Source: Microbulbifer sp. YPW1 (GTDB taxonomy: Bacteria > Pseudomonadota > Gammaproteobacteria > Pseudomonadales > Cellvibrionaceae). Taken from it: DNA of 64,000 nucleotides. The notes under the pieces are model-generated. The model did not search any database. It saw nothing but the letters and a program-made list of their open reading frames with translations, and was not told where the DNA came from. The stretch spans positions 1,054,001 through 1,118,000 of the forward strand of contig NZ_CP055157.1 of the NCBI RefSeq assembly GCF_013367775.1, in the 5' to 3' direction. The first letter of the stretch is position 1; every line of letters begins with the position of its first letter. The position numbers and the translations under genes were made by a program. Positions 29,938-40,499 of the stretch are shown one piece after another.

Positions 29938-30054
29938 GGCCAGTGATCGGGGCGGGGTGATTCGGGACGGAACATTTGCCGATAAGGTTGTGGAGTACCG
30001 GATGACCCCGCCCCGATCACTGGCCGCCACCGGGCTTTACAAGCCCAGTGGCGG
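29938..30054. repeat. Long inverted repeat (type C) with adjoining hairpin
   Basis: A perfect 21-bp inverted repeat (29938-29958 and 30005-30025) surrounds a 46-base spacer. It abuts a second hairpin at 30024-30054 (CCGCCAC.GGGCTT / AAGCCC.GTGGCGG, loop TAC), which follows the RND permease stop on the minus strand. A further small palindrome GTAGG...CCTAC lies at about 29907-29922. It lacks the AGGGAT double-hairpin core of the A and B repeats. Confidence 0.75.
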
Positions 30055-30061
30055 TTATCTG

Positions 30062-33000
30062 TCAGGCTTTCTCAAAACTCACAGGCAGCTCATCGGAAAC
30101 CTTGTCGCCCTTCACCTTGACCCGCAGCATCTCGATGATCTTGTACAGATTCGGTACCAGCAGCAGGGTCACGAAAGTGGCACACAGAACACCGAACGCC
30201 AGGCTCACCACCATCGGGATCAGGAACTGCGCCTGGATCGAGCGCTCGAACATGATCGGCACCAGCCCGATGAAGGTCGTAATGGACGTCAGGATAATCG
30301 GACGGAAACGGTCGCGACCAGCCTGCACTACCGCATCCATCACCGCCATACCCTCGGCACGCAACTGATTGATACGATCCATCAATACCAGGTTATCGTT
30401 CACCACCACGCCCGCTGCCGCAAGGAAGCCCAGCATGGACATGATGCTGATGTTGTAGCCCATCAACAGGTGCCCAAGGATCGCACCGAAGAAACCAAAC
30501 GGCACCGCCGTCAGGATCAGCAGCGGCTGCGAATAAGAGCGGAACGCAATTGCCAGCAGCGCATAGATCGCAAACAGGGACAGCACGAAGAACGCCAGAA
30601 TCGCCGTGCCGAATTCTTCCTCTTCCTGCATCTCACCCGCAGTCTTCAGGGTGAACCCGGGGAACTGGCTCTCCCACTTTTTCAGGTTCTTGTCGCGCAG
30701 CTCTTTCAAGATCTCCTGTGCAGATGCGGTGCCCGGAATCAGCTCCGCCGTCACCCGCACGGTACGCTCGCGATCATTGCGACGAATGGTGGTATAGCCC
30801 GGCACGTAGACCGCATTCGCCACCGCGCTGAACGGAATCTCCCCGTCATTGGTGCGGATACGGATACGGTCGATCTGCTCCTCGCTGGCGCGCTCCTCTT
30901 GCGGATAACGCACCATCACGCGCACGTCCTCACGGCCGCGGGGAATACGCTGCACTTCCTCACCGTAGAAGCCCTGGCGCACCTGCTTGGCCACATCCGC
31001 CAGTCCGATACCCAGATTGGTAGCGTGTGGCTTCAGCTGGATCTCGATATCGCGGCGGGCGCTGATCAGGTTGTCGCGCACATCGTAGACACCGGCGAAC
31101 GTATTCAGCTCTTTCTTCACCGCATCCGCGGCGCGACGCATCTCGTCCATATTGCCGGAAGCCGTACTCAGATTGAGGGACATGCCTTTGCCGCCATCAT
31201 TGATGGTGTGCTGGATGTTCATCTCTTCCACACTGGCCGGCAATTTACCGATGTACTCGCGCCACTTCAGCGCCAGCTGCTCGGACGTCACATCCCGCTG
31301 TTCACCATCGAAAAGCTGCAACAGTACCGTAACGTTACCGCGCCACAGGAACACCATGGTGTTCTGTACGAAGTCCCGACCGCCGTTGAGTTTCAGCATT
31401 TCCGGGTCTTTCGCCAGCTGCTCGCCAGCGCGCTCGAACTGCTGCATCACTCGCTTGGTCTCTTCGAAAGACTCACCCTGGGCCATAGTGGTGCGCAGCT
31501 CCAGCATGTCCGATGGCACTTCCGGGGAGAAAGCAGAGCCGATATAGCCCCCCTTGAACACGGCAATGGAGAGCACCAGTGCCATGAAGAAAATCATCAC
31601 CGTGGCGCGACTGTTACTCAGGGATTTCTCCAGCAACGGCAGGTAGTACTTGTCACCGGCGAGTTTCATGGCGTTGGCGAACTTGCCGCGCACACTCTGC
31701 AGCTTCTTACCGATCCCTGATGTGGCCGGTTTTTCCGGTTTCAGCTTCACCAGGTGCGCCGGCAGGATCAGCAGCGACTCCACCAGGGAAAAGGTCAGAC
31801 ACAGCAGCACCACCACTGGCAGCGCCATCATCATCTGCGAGGTATACCCTGGTAGGAACAGCATCGGCACGAAGAACACCATGGTGGATACCACGGCGAA
31901 AATGACCGGCGCGGAGACTGTCTTGACTCCGGCTTCTGCTGCCTGGAGACCGGCCTCACCGCGGTCGTGAGCGGCGTGCACCGCCTCGCCGACGATGATT
32001 GCGTCATCCACCACGATCCCGAGAATCATCAGAAACGCGAATAGCGACAGCATGTTCAGGGTCACCCCGGTGATGGGCAGCAACCAGAAGGCCCCCATAA
32101 AGGCCGTGAAGATACCCACCGTCACCCACACCGCCAGCGCCGGGCGCAGGAACAGCATCAGCAATACAAATACCAGTGCGAGGCCAGTCACCGCATTCCA
32201 GAACAGCATGCTCATGCGGCTCTCATAGGCCTCGGAGAAGTCGAACCAGCTCTCAAATTCCATGCCCGGGGGCAGGGTTTCGCGGGCTTCCTTCATGAAT
32301 TCACGAATGGCTTCCGCGGTGGCTACCACGTCCAGCGGTTCACCCTGCATTACCCGCAGGTTCATTGCCGGCTTGCCGTTGAAGCGGATTACCGAGCCCT
32401 CTTCCTCGAAACCATCATGCACCTTGGCCACGTCGCCCAGCAGCAGCTGGGTACCGTCTTTACGGCTCACCAGAGGGATGCGTTCAAAGTCAGCACCGGT
32501 GTATGCCTGGCCACGGGTCTGCACCTGGATGTCGCCGCGGTCGGAACGCACCATACCCGCAGGCAGGTCCAGGGAAGATCGACGCACCGCGTTGGCCACA
32601 TCGTCAAACGAGAGGTTGTAGCGGCGCAGATCGATTTCGGATACCTCGATGGAGACCTCATCCGCGCGATCACCCCATACGTCTACACGGCGCACGCCGG
32701 GCAGCAGCATCAACTTGTCGCGCAGGTCCAGCGCGGTGTCCTTGAGCTGACGGGGAGAAACAGGACCGCCGATGGCGATCATCATCATCTGCTGCTCCCA
32801 CTCCTGCAGGGCAACCACCGGACGCTCGATATCACCCGGAAAGGTGTTGACCGAGTCCACCTGCACCTTGATGTCGTTCAGCAGGCGCAGTTCGTCATAA
32901 CCGTCGACCGCCTTGACCTCAACCGTGCTGTGGCTGCGGCGAGACCAGGAATTGATCTCCTTGATCCCTTTCACCTCGGAAATGGCCTGCTCGACCCGCT

Positions 33001-33196
33001 GGGTAACCTGCTGCTCCACTTCCGCGGGACCGGCACCGGGATAACTGATGTCTACGCGCACGATACCCGGATTGATCGCCGGGAATACCTCGCGACCGAC
33101 GTGGGAAATACCGAAAATACCGCCGATGATGATCATGATCATCAACAGGTTGGCGGCCTTGCTGTTGCGGACGAACCACCCAATGATGCCCTGCAT
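30062..33196 (-). CDS. RND efflux transporter, inner-membrane permease subunit
   Basis: 1044 residues, the normal length for AcrB/MexB-like pumps. A first helix (about 12-30) is followed by a large periplasmic loop, a helix cluster (about 335-465) with GIVVDDAIIVGEAVHA in TM4 carrying the proton-relay Asp pair, a second large loop and a C-terminal helix cluster. It exports drugs, detergents or other amphiphiles using the proton gradient; substrates are unknown. It starts two bases after the adaptor stop codon. No TolC-type gene is adjacent. Confidence 0.92.
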   Translation of the reverse strand: MQGIIGWFVRNSKAANLLMIMIIIGGIFGISHVGREVFPAINPGIVRVDISYPGAGPAEVEQQVTQRVEQAISEVKGIKEINSWSRRSHSTVEVKAVDGYDELRLLNDIKVQVDSVNTFPGDIERPVVALQEWEQQMMMIAIGGPVSPRQLKDTALDLRDKLMLLPGVRRVDVWGDRADEVSIEVSEIDLRRYNLSFDDVANAVRRSSLDLPAGMVRSDRGDIQVQTRGQAYTGADFERIPLVSRKDGTQLLLGDVAKVHDGFEEEGSVIRFNGKPAMNLRVMQGEPLDVVATAEAIREFMKEARETLPPGMEFESWFDFSEAYESRMSMLFWNAVTGLALVFVLLMLFLRPALAVWVTVGIFTAFMGAFWLLPITGVTLNMLSLFAFLMILGIVVDDAIIVGEAVHAAHDRGEAGLQAAEAGVKTVSAPVIFAVVSTMVFFVPMLFLPGYTSQMMMALPVVVLLCLTFSLVESLLILPAHLVKLKPEKPATSGIGKKLQSVRGKFANAMKLAGDKYYLPLLEKSLSNSRATVMIFFMALVLSIAVFKGGYIGSAFSPEVPSDMLELRTTMAQGESFEETKRVMQQFERAGEQLAKDPEMLKLNGGRDFVQNTMVFLWRGNVTVLLQLFDGEQRDVTSEQLALKWREYIGKLPASVEEMNIQHTINDGGKGMSLNLSTASGNMDEMRRAADAVKKELNTFAGVYDVRDNLISARRDIEIQLKPHATNLGIGLADVAKQVRQGFYGEEVQRIPRGREDVRVMVRYPQEERASEEQIDRIRIRTNDGEIPFSAVANAVYVPGYTTIRRNDRERTVRVTAELIPGTASAQEILKELRDKNLKKWESQFPGFTLKTAGEMQEEEEFGTAILAFFVLSLFAIYALLAIAFRSYSQPLLILTAVPFGFFGAILGHLLMGYNISIMSMLGFLAAAGVVVNDNLVLMDRINQLRAEGMAVMDAVVQAGRDRFRPIILTSITTFIGLVPIMFERSIQAQFLIPMVVSLAFGVLCATFVTLLLVPNLYKIIEMLRVKVKGDKVSDELPVSFEKA

Positions 33197-33198
33197 GA

Positions 33199-34449
33199 TC
33201 AGAAAGCTCCCTGTGCCGAGGCGGTAGAGCTACCGCCCGCTTCAACTTCCGGCTCCTCGGTCTCCTCGGCACCTTCTTTCTCACCGAGCATCAGGCCGGA
33301 GGGCTTATCGTTCAGCGGATTGGGGCTCAACACCATGCCCTCACGGGAATACCCGAGACTGGAGATCACAATCTGCTCCCCGGTTTCGATATCACCGCGC
33401 AGCCACACCTGATCGCCCACTGCCTGCAGCAGCTCCACGTCTTTGAACGCCAGCTGGTTTTCTTCGTTCAGCACCAGAATGTGGTTGCCTTCATGCAGCG
33501 CCTGACGCGGCAGGATGTTGATGTCGTCGTAGGTCTTGCCGGCAATGTGGGCTTCCACAAACAGGCCGTTAATCAGCGGTGCTTCACCGGCGTAGGGATT
33601 CTCGATCTGCGCCACCGCGTAGACGAAGCGACTGTTGGGATCGATCGCTGCTTCGGTGCGCACGATCTGGCCGCGCCACTCGCGCTCCTTACCGGCGAGG
33701 CTTGCCGACAGGCGCACCGCGGGACCGCTTTCAATCGCGCGGCCCAGGGGAAGTTCCAGCAGGGACAGCTGGTGGTCAGTCAGGGGCAAGCGCACCTCCG
33801 CGATACCCACACTGTGAATACGCGCAAGTTTGGTACCCGGGGATACGAACTGGCCGATATCTACCAGAGTTTCCACCACACGCCCGTCAAACGGCGCCCG
33901 CACCGCGGTGCGCTCCAAGTCCAGCTTGGCCTGATCGCGGTCGGCCTTGGCGGCGGCCAGGGCCGCTTCCGCAGCGGCCAGCTGGGGCTTGCGCAGGAAC
34001 AAACGGTTGGCGGCATCGCTACCCAGGTCGCGCCATTCGCGCTGGGCCTGCTTGGCACGCCCCTGCTCCTGGGCCAGGGTGGCGGCGGCATTGGCCACCT
34101 GGGATTCGGCACGAGTCAGCGCATGGCGGTAATCCGCGGGCTCAATCTGGATCAGTGAATCTTCCCGGCTGAAGAAACCGCCGGCCACAAACGCCTGGTT
34201 AACCCCCTGAATGACACCACCCACACGGGCCACCACTTCAATCTCGTGGCGCGCGTGCACGGAACCCTGGCTGGGCACCAGCAGGGTGTGGCGCGCCGGG
34301 TTGGCGTAGAGCACATCGGCCATGGGCGGAGCCGCGGCTTCTGCAACTTTTTCCTCAGGCTTTGGCGCCAGTGCGGACACAGCAACTACCGCAGCGATAC
34401 CGGCGACAACAACAATCCCTAAAACTTTATTTTTACTTGAAGGCTTCAC
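33199..34449 (-). CDS. RND efflux periplasmic adaptor subunit (HlyD/MFP family)
   Basis: 416 residues from a GTG at 34449 with GGAAG six bases upstream; a GTG at 34461 would add four residues. An N-terminal helix (about 10-30) anchors it; hairpin, lipoyl and beta-barrel segments follow: DFRH-type ALTRAESQVANAAATLAQEQ, RAPFDGRVVETLVDIGQFV and the VQQIENPYAGEAPLINGLFVEA-like barrel. The last 35 residues are a Glu-rich tail. It bridges the permease to an outer-membrane channel. First gene of the pump operon. Confidence 0.9.
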   Translation of the reverse strand: MKPSSKNKVLGIVVVAGIAAVVAVSALAPKPEEKVAEAAAPPMADVLYANPARHTLLVPSQGSVHARHEIEVVARVGGVIQGVNQAFVAGGFFSREDSLIQIEPADYRHALTRAESQVANAAATLAQEQGRAKQAQREWRDLGSDAANRLFLRKPQLAAAEAALAAAKADRDQAKLDLERTAVRAPFDGRVVETLVDIGQFVSPGTKLARIHSVGIAEVRLPLTDHQLSLLELPLGRAIESGPAVRLSASLAGKEREWRGQIVRTEAAIDPNSRFVYAVAQIENPYAGEAPLINGLFVEAHIAGKTYDDINILPRQALHEGNHILVLNEENQLAFKDVELLQAVGDQVWLRGDIETGEQIVISSLGYSREGMVLSPNPLNDKPSGLMLGEKEGAEETEEPEVEAGGSSTASAQGAF

Positions 34450-34718
34450 AGAAACTTCCACTGATCAAAATTTAACTAGTTGCGCATTCTACAGGGCTTC
34501 GACGACATTGGAACTATCCCCGGATGCAAGCCGTCGCAGCAAAATGCGCTTGACCGCAAACTGGCGCTGTGAACCATTTTGCCGCCGCAAATTCCAAGCA
34601 CTGTCAATCTTGGTCAGCGACGCCGCATGGCCCATAATGGCCGCCGTTTTACTGTGGCTGGCGCTGCGTCGAAAGACCGAATTGCCCGATATGAATTTGT
34701 GAGGAAGTAGATAACAAG

Positions 34719-37067
34719 ATGTTGGATATCAACGCCCGTATTGCCGAAGAACTGAACGTGCGCCCGCAACAAGTGGCTGCCGCCGTGGGCCTATTGGACG
34801 AGGGCGCCACGGTGCCTTTCATCTCCCGCTACCGGAAAGAGGTCACCGGCGAGCTGGACGACTCCCAGCTGCGTACCCTGGAAGATCGCCTGCGCTACCT
34901 GCGCGAGATGGAAGAGCGCCGCGCCGCGATCCTGAAAAGTATCGATGAGCAGGGCAAACTTACGCCGGAACTGGCAAACCAGATCAACGCTGCCGACACC
35001 AAGAACCGCCTCGAAGACCTCTATCTCCCCTACAAGCCCAAGCGCCGCACCAAGGGCCAGATCGCCATCGAAGCGGGCCTCGAGCCGCTGGCCGATGCAC
35101 TCTACGCCGATCCCAGCCTGAACCCGGAAGAAGAGGCACAGAAGTACCTCAACACCGACAATGAAGATGCCGCCCTGCACGTCAAAGACATCAAGGGTGC
35201 GCTGGACGGTGCCAAGTTCATCCTGATGGAGCGCTTTGCCGAAGACGCCGAGCTGCTGGGCAAGCTGCGGGACTTCCTGAGCCGCGAGGGCCAGGTGAAA
35301 TCCAAGCTGCTGGACGGCAAGGAGCAGGAAGGTGCCAAGTTCCGCGATTACTTCGAGTACGCCGAACCTTTCTCCAAGGTGCCCAGCCACCGCGCCCTGG
35401 CCATCTTCCGCGGCCGCAACGAAGGCATCCTCGCGATCAATCTGGGGCTGGAGGGCGACGAAGAGCGCACCGCCACACAGGCCCACCCCTGCGAAGCGAT
35501 GATCGCGCGCCACGTGGACATCGAAGACCTGGGCCGTCCTGCGGACAAGTGGCTGGGTGAAGTGGTGCGCTGGACCTGGCGCATCAAGCTTCTCACCAGC
35601 CTCGAGACCGATCTGCTGGGCCAGCTGCGCGAAATGGCAGAGGAAGAGGCCATCAAGGTGTTCTCCCGTAACCTGAAAGACCTGCTGCTGGCGGCGCCGG
35701 CGGGCCAGAAGGCCACCATCGGCCTCGACCCGGGCCTGCGCACCGGGGTGAAAGTGGCCGTGGTTGACGCTACCGGCAAGGTGCTGGACCACACCGCTAT
35801 TTACCCGACCCCACCGCAGAACCGCATTCAGGAATCTGCCGCGGTGATCGCCGCCTTCTGCAACAAGTACGACGTGGGCCTGATCGCCATCGGCAACGGT
35901 ACCGCCAGCCGCGAAACCGACAAGTTTGTCGGCGAGACCATCAAGCAGTACAAGCTCACCGCGCAAAAGGTGATGGTGAACGAGGCAGGCGCCTCCGTGT
36001 ACTCCGCCTCCGAGTTCGCGGCGAAAGAATTCCCGGACCTGGACGTAACCATCCGTGGTGCCATCTCCATCGCCCGTCGCCTGCAGGACCCGCTGGCAGA
36101 ACTGGTGAAGATCGAACCGAAATCCATCGGTGTGGGCCAGTACCAGCACGACGTTTCCCAGACCCAGCTGGCGCGCTCCCTGGACGCAGTGGTGGAAGAC
36201 TGTGTGAACGGCGTCGGCGCCGAGCTGAACTCCGCCTCAGCGCCGTTGCTGGCGCGGGTATCCGGCCTCAGCGCATCCATCGCCAACAATATTGTGACCT
36301 ACCGCGACCAGAACGGTGCGTTCAAGAACCGCAACCAGCTGAAGGACGTTCCGCGCCTCGGCCCCAAGGCCTTCGAACAGGCCGCGGGCTTCCTGCGCAT
36401 CAACAACGGCGAGGACCCGCTGGATAAATCCGGTGTGCACCCGGAATCCTATATCGTGGTGAAGCGCATCGCCGAGAAGAACGGTCGCGAGATCAACAGC
36501 CTGATTGGCGACTCCGGTTTCCTGCGCCGACTGAACCCGGCGGACTACACCGATGAAAAATTCGGTCTGCCCACGGTGAAGGACATCATCGCCGAACTGG
36601 AAAAACCCGGCCGCGACCCGCGCCCGGAATTCCGCACTGCCCAGTTCGAAGACGGTGTTGAGGAAATCAAGGACCTGCGCCCGGGCATGGTGCTGGAAGG
36701 TACCGTCACCAACGTCACCAACTTCGGTGCGTTTGTGGATATCGGCGTGCACCAGGACGGCCTGGTCCACATCTCCGCGCTGTCCGAGAAGTTCGTCAAG
36801 GACCCGCACGAAGTGGTCAAGGCAAACGACATCGTCAAGGTGAAGGTGATGGAAGTGGACGTGGCGCGCAAGCGTATCGGCCTGTCCATGCGCATGTCTG
36901 ACGAGCCCGGCGAACAGGGCAGCGGCGGCGTCAAGAAAGCCGACCACCGCGAGAGCCGTCAGGCTCAGCGCCACAACAACCGCAGCCGCCAGCAACAGGG
37001 CGGTGGCAACGGCGGTCGCGGCAGCATGGGCGACCTGCTGGCGGCGGCGATGAAGGGTAAAAAGTAA
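34719..37067 (+). CDS. tex: Tex-family RNA-binding transcription accessory protein
   Basis: 782 residues, standard Tex length. An N-terminal helical region, the YqgF-like core ([16 protein letters not shown]), helix-hairpin-helix motifs ([21 protein letters not shown]) and a C-terminal S1 RNA-binding domain at about residues 650-720 ([26 protein letters not shown]). A short basic Gln/Gly/Arg-rich tail follows. Tex binds nucleic acids and affects transcription and RNA turnover. The ATG has GAGGAAG upstream. A terminator follows. Confidence 0.95.
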   Translation: MLDINARIAEELNVRPQQVAAAVGLLDEGATVPFISRYRKEVTGELDDSQLRTLEDRLRYLREMEERRAAILKSIDEQGKLTPELANQINAADTKNRLEDLYLPYKPKRRTKGQIAIEAGLEPLADALYADPSLNPEEEAQKYLNTDNEDAALHVKDIKGALDGAKFILMERFAEDAELLGKLRDFLSREGQVKSKLLDGKEQEGAKFRDYFEYAEPFSKVPSHRALAIFRGRNEGILAINLGLEGDEERTATQAHPCEAMIARHVDIEDLGRPADKWLGEVVRWTWRIKLLTSLETDLLGQLREMAEEEAIKVFSRNLKDLLLAAPAGQKATIGLDPGLRTGVKVAVVDATGKVLDHTAIYPTPPQNRIQESAAVIAAFCNKYDVGLIAIGNGTASRETDKFVGETIKQYKLTAQKVMVNEAGASVYSASEFAAKEFPDLDVTIRGAISIARRLQDPLAELVKIEPKSIGVGQYQHDVSQTQLARSLDAVVEDCVNGVGAELNSASAPLLARVSGLSASIANNIVTYRDQNGAFKNRNQLKDVPRLGPKAFEQAAGFLRINNGEDPLDKSGVHPESYIVVKRIAEKNGREINSLIGDSGFLRRLNPADYTDEKFGLPTVKDIIAELEKPGRDPRPEFRTAQFEDGVEEIKDLRPGMVLEGTVTNVTNFGAFVDIGVHQDGLVHISALSEKFVKDPHEVVKANDIVKVKVMEVDVARKRIGLSMRMSDEPGEQGSGGVKKADHRESRQAQRHNNRSRQQQGGGNGGRGSMGDLLAAAMKGKK

Positions 37068-37087
37068 CAGCCCATTCACACTGCAAG

Positions 37088-37112
37088 GGGCGATCATTGA
37101 TCGCCCTTTTTT
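37088..37112 (+). terminator. Terminator after tex
   Basis: GGGCGATCA pairs with TGATCGCCC, followed by six T. Confidence 0.88.
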
Positions 37113-37161
37113 ATTCCCGATCGTTAAAACTATTCTTATAAAAATTGACAGGCTTAGCGAG

Positions 37162-38286
37162 ATGACACTTTCAACCTCCGACCGCGCCCGCTTGCAGGCA
37201 TTTCTGGAAAACACCCGCGAGAATACGGAATCCTACCTCGGCTATCCGGTGTCCAAGGATTTCGAGTTCGACGACCTGGTGGAATTCCTGCGCTACCCGC
37301 TCAACAACCTCGGCGACCCGTTCAGCGACTCCACCTGGCGGGTAGACAGCCGCGGTTTCGAGCGCGACGTGATTACGTTTTTTGCGGAGATGCTGCGCGC
37401 ACCGGAAAACGACTGGTGGGGATACGTCACCAACGGCGGTACCGAAGGCAACCTGTACGGACTGTATCTGGCGCGGGAACTGCTGCCCAAGGGCATCGTG
37501 TATTACTCCCAGGACACCCACTACAGCGTGGCCAAGAACCTGCACTTCCTGGGCATGCGCCACATCATGATCCGCTCGCAGAAAAACGGCGAGATTGATT
37601 ACGACGATCTGCGCGAGACTTTACGCGCGCGCCGCGATATTCCGCCGATCATTTTCGCCAATATCGGCACCACCATGACCGAAGCGCGGGACGACCTGAA
37701 AAAGATCAACAACATTCTCGACGAAATGGCATTCAGCCAGCGCTACATCCACAGCGATGCAGCACTGTGCGGGGGCATGGCGCCGTTTATGGATCCGCGC
37801 CCCGCGTTCGATTTTGCCGACGGCGCCGACAGCATCTCCATCAGCGGCCACAAGTTCTTTGGCTCACCGATACCCTGCGGCATCGTGCTGGCGCGCAAGT
37901 GCAATGTGGACCGGATTGCGCGCTCCATCTCCTATATCGGCAATCTGGACACCACCATCACCGGCTCGCGCAATGGATTTACCCCGCTGGTACTGTGGCA
38001 CACCATCAAATCTCTGGGGGTCGAGGGACTGGCAGCAAGGGTGCAGCACTCACTGGATACTGCCAGCTATGCGGAAACCCAGATGCGCCACGCAGGCATC
38101 AGCGCCTGGCGCAATCCCAATGCGATTACCGTGGTATTCCCACAGGTGGCAGAATCGGTAAAACAGAAATGGCAGCTGGCCACGGCCAATGGGGAAAGCC
38201 ATGTGATCTGTATGCCGAACGTCACCCGCGCACAGATCGATGAGCTGATCGAAGATATACTGGCTACGCCGGTCGCGAGTAAATAA
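37162..38286 (+). CDS. hdc: PLP-dependent histidine decarboxylase
   Basis: 374 residues, close to the PLP-type enzymes of Morganella and other Gram-negatives (about 378). Group II decarboxylase signatures: GYVTNGGTEGNLYGLYLAR, THYSVAKN, HSDAALCGGMAPF and the Schiff-base Lys in SISGHKFFGSPIPCG. It would convert histidine to histamine. No transporter or antiporter is adjacent and it is not part of the hut genes 10 kb away. A related decarboxylase of other amino acids cannot be fully excluded. Confidence 0.88.
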   Translation: MTLSTSDRARLQAFLENTRENTESYLGYPVSKDFEFDDLVEFLRYPLNNLGDPFSDSTWRVDSRGFERDVITFFAEMLRAPENDWWGYVTNGGTEGNLYGLYLARELLPKGIVYYSQDTHYSVAKNLHFLGMRHIMIRSQKNGEIDYDDLRETLRARRDIPPIIFANIGTTMTEARDDLKKINNILDEMAFSQRYIHSDAALCGGMAPFMDPRPAFDFADGADSISISGHKFFGSPIPCGIVLARKCNVDRIARSISYIGNLDTTITGSRNGFTPLVLWHTIKSLGVEGLAARVQHSLDTASYAETQMRHAGISAWRNPNAITVVFPQVAESVKQKWQLATANGESHVICMPNVTRAQIDELIEDILATPVASK

Positions 38287-38295
38287 TTAACCTCT

Positions 38296-38325
38296 CAGCC
38301 GGTCAGATTACTTTCTGGCCGGCTG
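38296..38325 (+). other. Hairpin after hdc
   Basis: CAGCCGG and CCGGCTG arms, continued by CAGA/TCTG across a mismatch, six-base loop. No T run, so its role as a terminator is uncertain. Confidence 0.55.
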
Positions 38326-38375
38326 CACGCTGTCGAGCCGCGCTGACCGTCTTCATACCGGATAGATAAAATCAA

Positions 38376-39554
38376 TTATTCCTGGAGCCACCACTTGAGC
38401 GCCACAGGTAAGCGCCGCGACCAGTCGAGTTCGCAATGGCGGCCAAGCTTATCTTTCACGAGCATCAGCCGGTCAGACTCAGCGCCATTTTCTAGCAGTG
38501 CCCGCTCCAGCGCCTCGATACGCTGAAAATCTCCGTATTCAACTTTGCCGATATCGAAATAGATTCGGCTACCGACTGCGTCGGCACTATTGTCTATTGC
38601 CTCAAACAGTACATTTTTCCCACGCACGTTTTTTATATCCAGCGCCGGCGAAAATGCCGCGACGAAACCGAAAGTATCACTGTGTTCCAGCGCCGCGTAT
38701 ATCGCCATCAGTCCACCAAGAGAGCTGCCGGCCACGCCAGTATTCTCTCTTCCCGAGCGGGTGTGGAAATGATTATCTATATAAGGCTTGAGACGCGCGC
38801 GAATAAATTCCATTGTCAGACCGCCCAACCCCTCTTTACTACTTCCATCGCGATCACGGAAATCCCAGGGGTTGTATTCAATCCAGCGGTTGCCCGAGTT
38901 GGGTATCGCCACCACAATCAGTTCTGGTAGCTCACCGGCCGCCACCAGACGCTCGATGGTTTCATCCACCTGCCACTCATCGCTGTACGCGCTCGCGCTG
39001 TCAAACAAATTCTGGCCGTCGAGCATATACAGCACCGGGTAATCAATACTGCTGGCGGTTTCGTAGGAGGGCGGGAGGTAAACAACGATATCGGCGCTGC
39101 GCCCCAGCTCGGGCATCGGGAAGTTGCGCAGAGTGCGCAGGTTACCGCGCTTTGTCGACGGTGCTTTTTGCGTGGGAACATCGCCTCTCCAGGCCGGAAT
39201 TTCTGCCTGCGCCACATCGGAGGCATCCGCTCTAAGATGATAGGTACAGAGACTTTTTCCAGCTTCCGAAGTGGGGGTTAGGCCCCAATCCTTATTTTTC
39301 ACAAAGGTGAAGAAGAGATCTTCTTCACTGACCACAACCTCGGCCCTCAATGTTCCATCGACATATTCGAGGGTTACGGCGTCGTCACCTTCCAGCGCCC
39401 AGTTATTGAAGTCCCCAACCAGATGCACGGTATCTTTGACGGAATAGCCAGCTGGTGCTGTGACCTCGAAAAGGATACTCGAATCTTCGGCCCCGGCACT
39501 CCCGTTCAGCAAGCCAAAGCATATTGCTGAAACCCAGCATGTCAGTTTTTTCAT
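38376..39554 (-). CDS. Exported esterase, enterochelin-esterase-like (esterase D family)
   Basis: 392 residues with a signal peptide ending near GSAGAE. The N-terminal part (about 25-110) looks like a CBM48-type Ig-like domain (HLVGDFNNWALEGDDAVTL). The alpha/beta-hydrolase domain includes VLYMLDGQNLFD, the nucleophile Ser in GVAGSSLGGLMA and a late His in LGRHCELDW. Related proteins are Fes-like siderophore esterases or feruloyl/carbohydrate esterases; no siderophore genes are nearby, so substrate remains open. AAGGA precedes the ATG. Confidence 0.83.
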   Translation of the reverse strand: MKKLTCWVSAICFGLLNGSAGAEDSSILFEVTAPAGYSVKDTVHLVGDFNNWALEGDDAVTLEYVDGTLRAEVVVSEEDLFFTFVKNKDWGLTPTSEAGKSLCTYHLRADASDVAQAEIPAWRGDVPTQKAPSTKRGNLRTLRNFPMPELGRSADIVVYLPPSYETASSIDYPVLYMLDGQNLFDSASAYSDEWQVDETIERLVAAGELPELIVVAIPNSGNRWIEYNPWDFRDRDGSSKEGLGGLTMEFIRARLKPYIDNHFHTRSGRENTGVAGSSLGGLMAIYAALEHSDTFGFVAAFSPALDIKNVRGKNVLFEAIDNSADAVGSRIYFDIGKVEYGDFQRIEALERALLENGAESDRLMLVKDKLGRHCELDWSRRLPVALKWWLQE

Positions 39555-39688
39555 ATCGGCGTCCTTGCGTGCAGATGGAACGATTCATCAGTTAACGTCA
39601 AGGAAACACCCGATTCGACCTGCGCGCACCCTCCCCCCTCGGGGTGGAGAGAGTTTCAGGGACCATATTAGAAGGTGGCTACGAACAT

Positions 39689-40180
39689 TCAGATCTCGCT
39701 GCATATAAAAACGAATCTGGCGCGACAGTAGACAGTTCCGTTGGCAAATTGAACCTCCCAGGTAGACTCACACCCCAGAGGAATAACGCGCCGGCAACGC
39801 TGGCTTCTCCGACAGATCAAAATTGCCCTTAGGAACGCGAAGCCCGCCCATAGCCAAAACTTTCCAGCAAGGCCTGCCGGTGGCGGCGTCCAGACCTCAG
39901 AAATAACAATAGCGAACTCTTGGTCACAATCCGGTTGCCAAGGGAAATCCATCTTGGAAAATGTGCCATCTCCACGTTGGCCATTATAATTCTCTTTGAT
40001 TCTTCCCTCCGGCACAGCGGGATTTACTCGCTTTCCCGGCTCATCCGCCACCGGACCCTGCGGCAGGCTGAAGTGCTCTTTCAGCTTAATCCCTGCCTGA
40101 TCTAAAGCTTCCTGAATGGCCTTCTCGTCCTCTTCAGAAAACGGAGGGGTAATGTCGTCTGATGAAACCCTGTCAGTCAT
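39689..40180 (-). CDS. Hypothetical protein, possibly frame-damaged at its C-terminus
   Basis: 163 residues; the ATG has a good GGAGAG site, so the start is credible. The N-terminal 90 residues are acidic and hydrophilic, without known family. The last 65 residues look unlike the rest: a short hydrophobic stretch followed by a Cys/Arg-rich tail. The neighbouring frame over the same stretch reads MGGLRVPKGNFDLSEKPAL, which is also protein-like, so a frameshift near 39870 is possible. It lies in a lower-GC, gene-poor patch. Confidence 0.45.
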   Translation of the reverse strand: MTDRVSSDDITPPFSEEDEKAIQEALDQAGIKLKEHFSLPQGPVADEPGKRVNPAVPEGRIKENYNGQRGDGTFSKMDFPWQPDCDQEFAIVISEVWTPPPAGLAGKFWLWAGFAFLRAILICRRSQRCRRVIPLGCESTWEVQFANGTVYCRARFVFICSEI

Positions 40181-40499
40181 TTCACTCTCCTGAAGGAATA
40201 TGCATTTATCGTATATTCAACTGTAGAAGAAGTTTTGCGTTTATTTAAAATTTAGGCAGATAGGGGAGAGTTAGGAAGAGGCAAGTCGCGCAAGACAAAG
40301 CTTTAAAGAAATGGACATCGAGAATGAGGGATACTTATAAAGCCTGATCGATAAACTTTTCGCTTTCTCACCTTTAATTACTCTAAATGCATCAAGTTAT
40401 CTGCAACTCAGGCGCATCGACGAAAAGCAAACCAAACTGTCATTTGAGAAGATGACGAGCTCCAATTATTGAAATTTCTGGCCAAGATTTACTCCGACA

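Noticed and set aside
29876-31720. 614-codon plus-strand frame opposite the RND permease
   Set aside because: Antisense shadow rich in His, Gln and Arg; begins in an inverted repeat.
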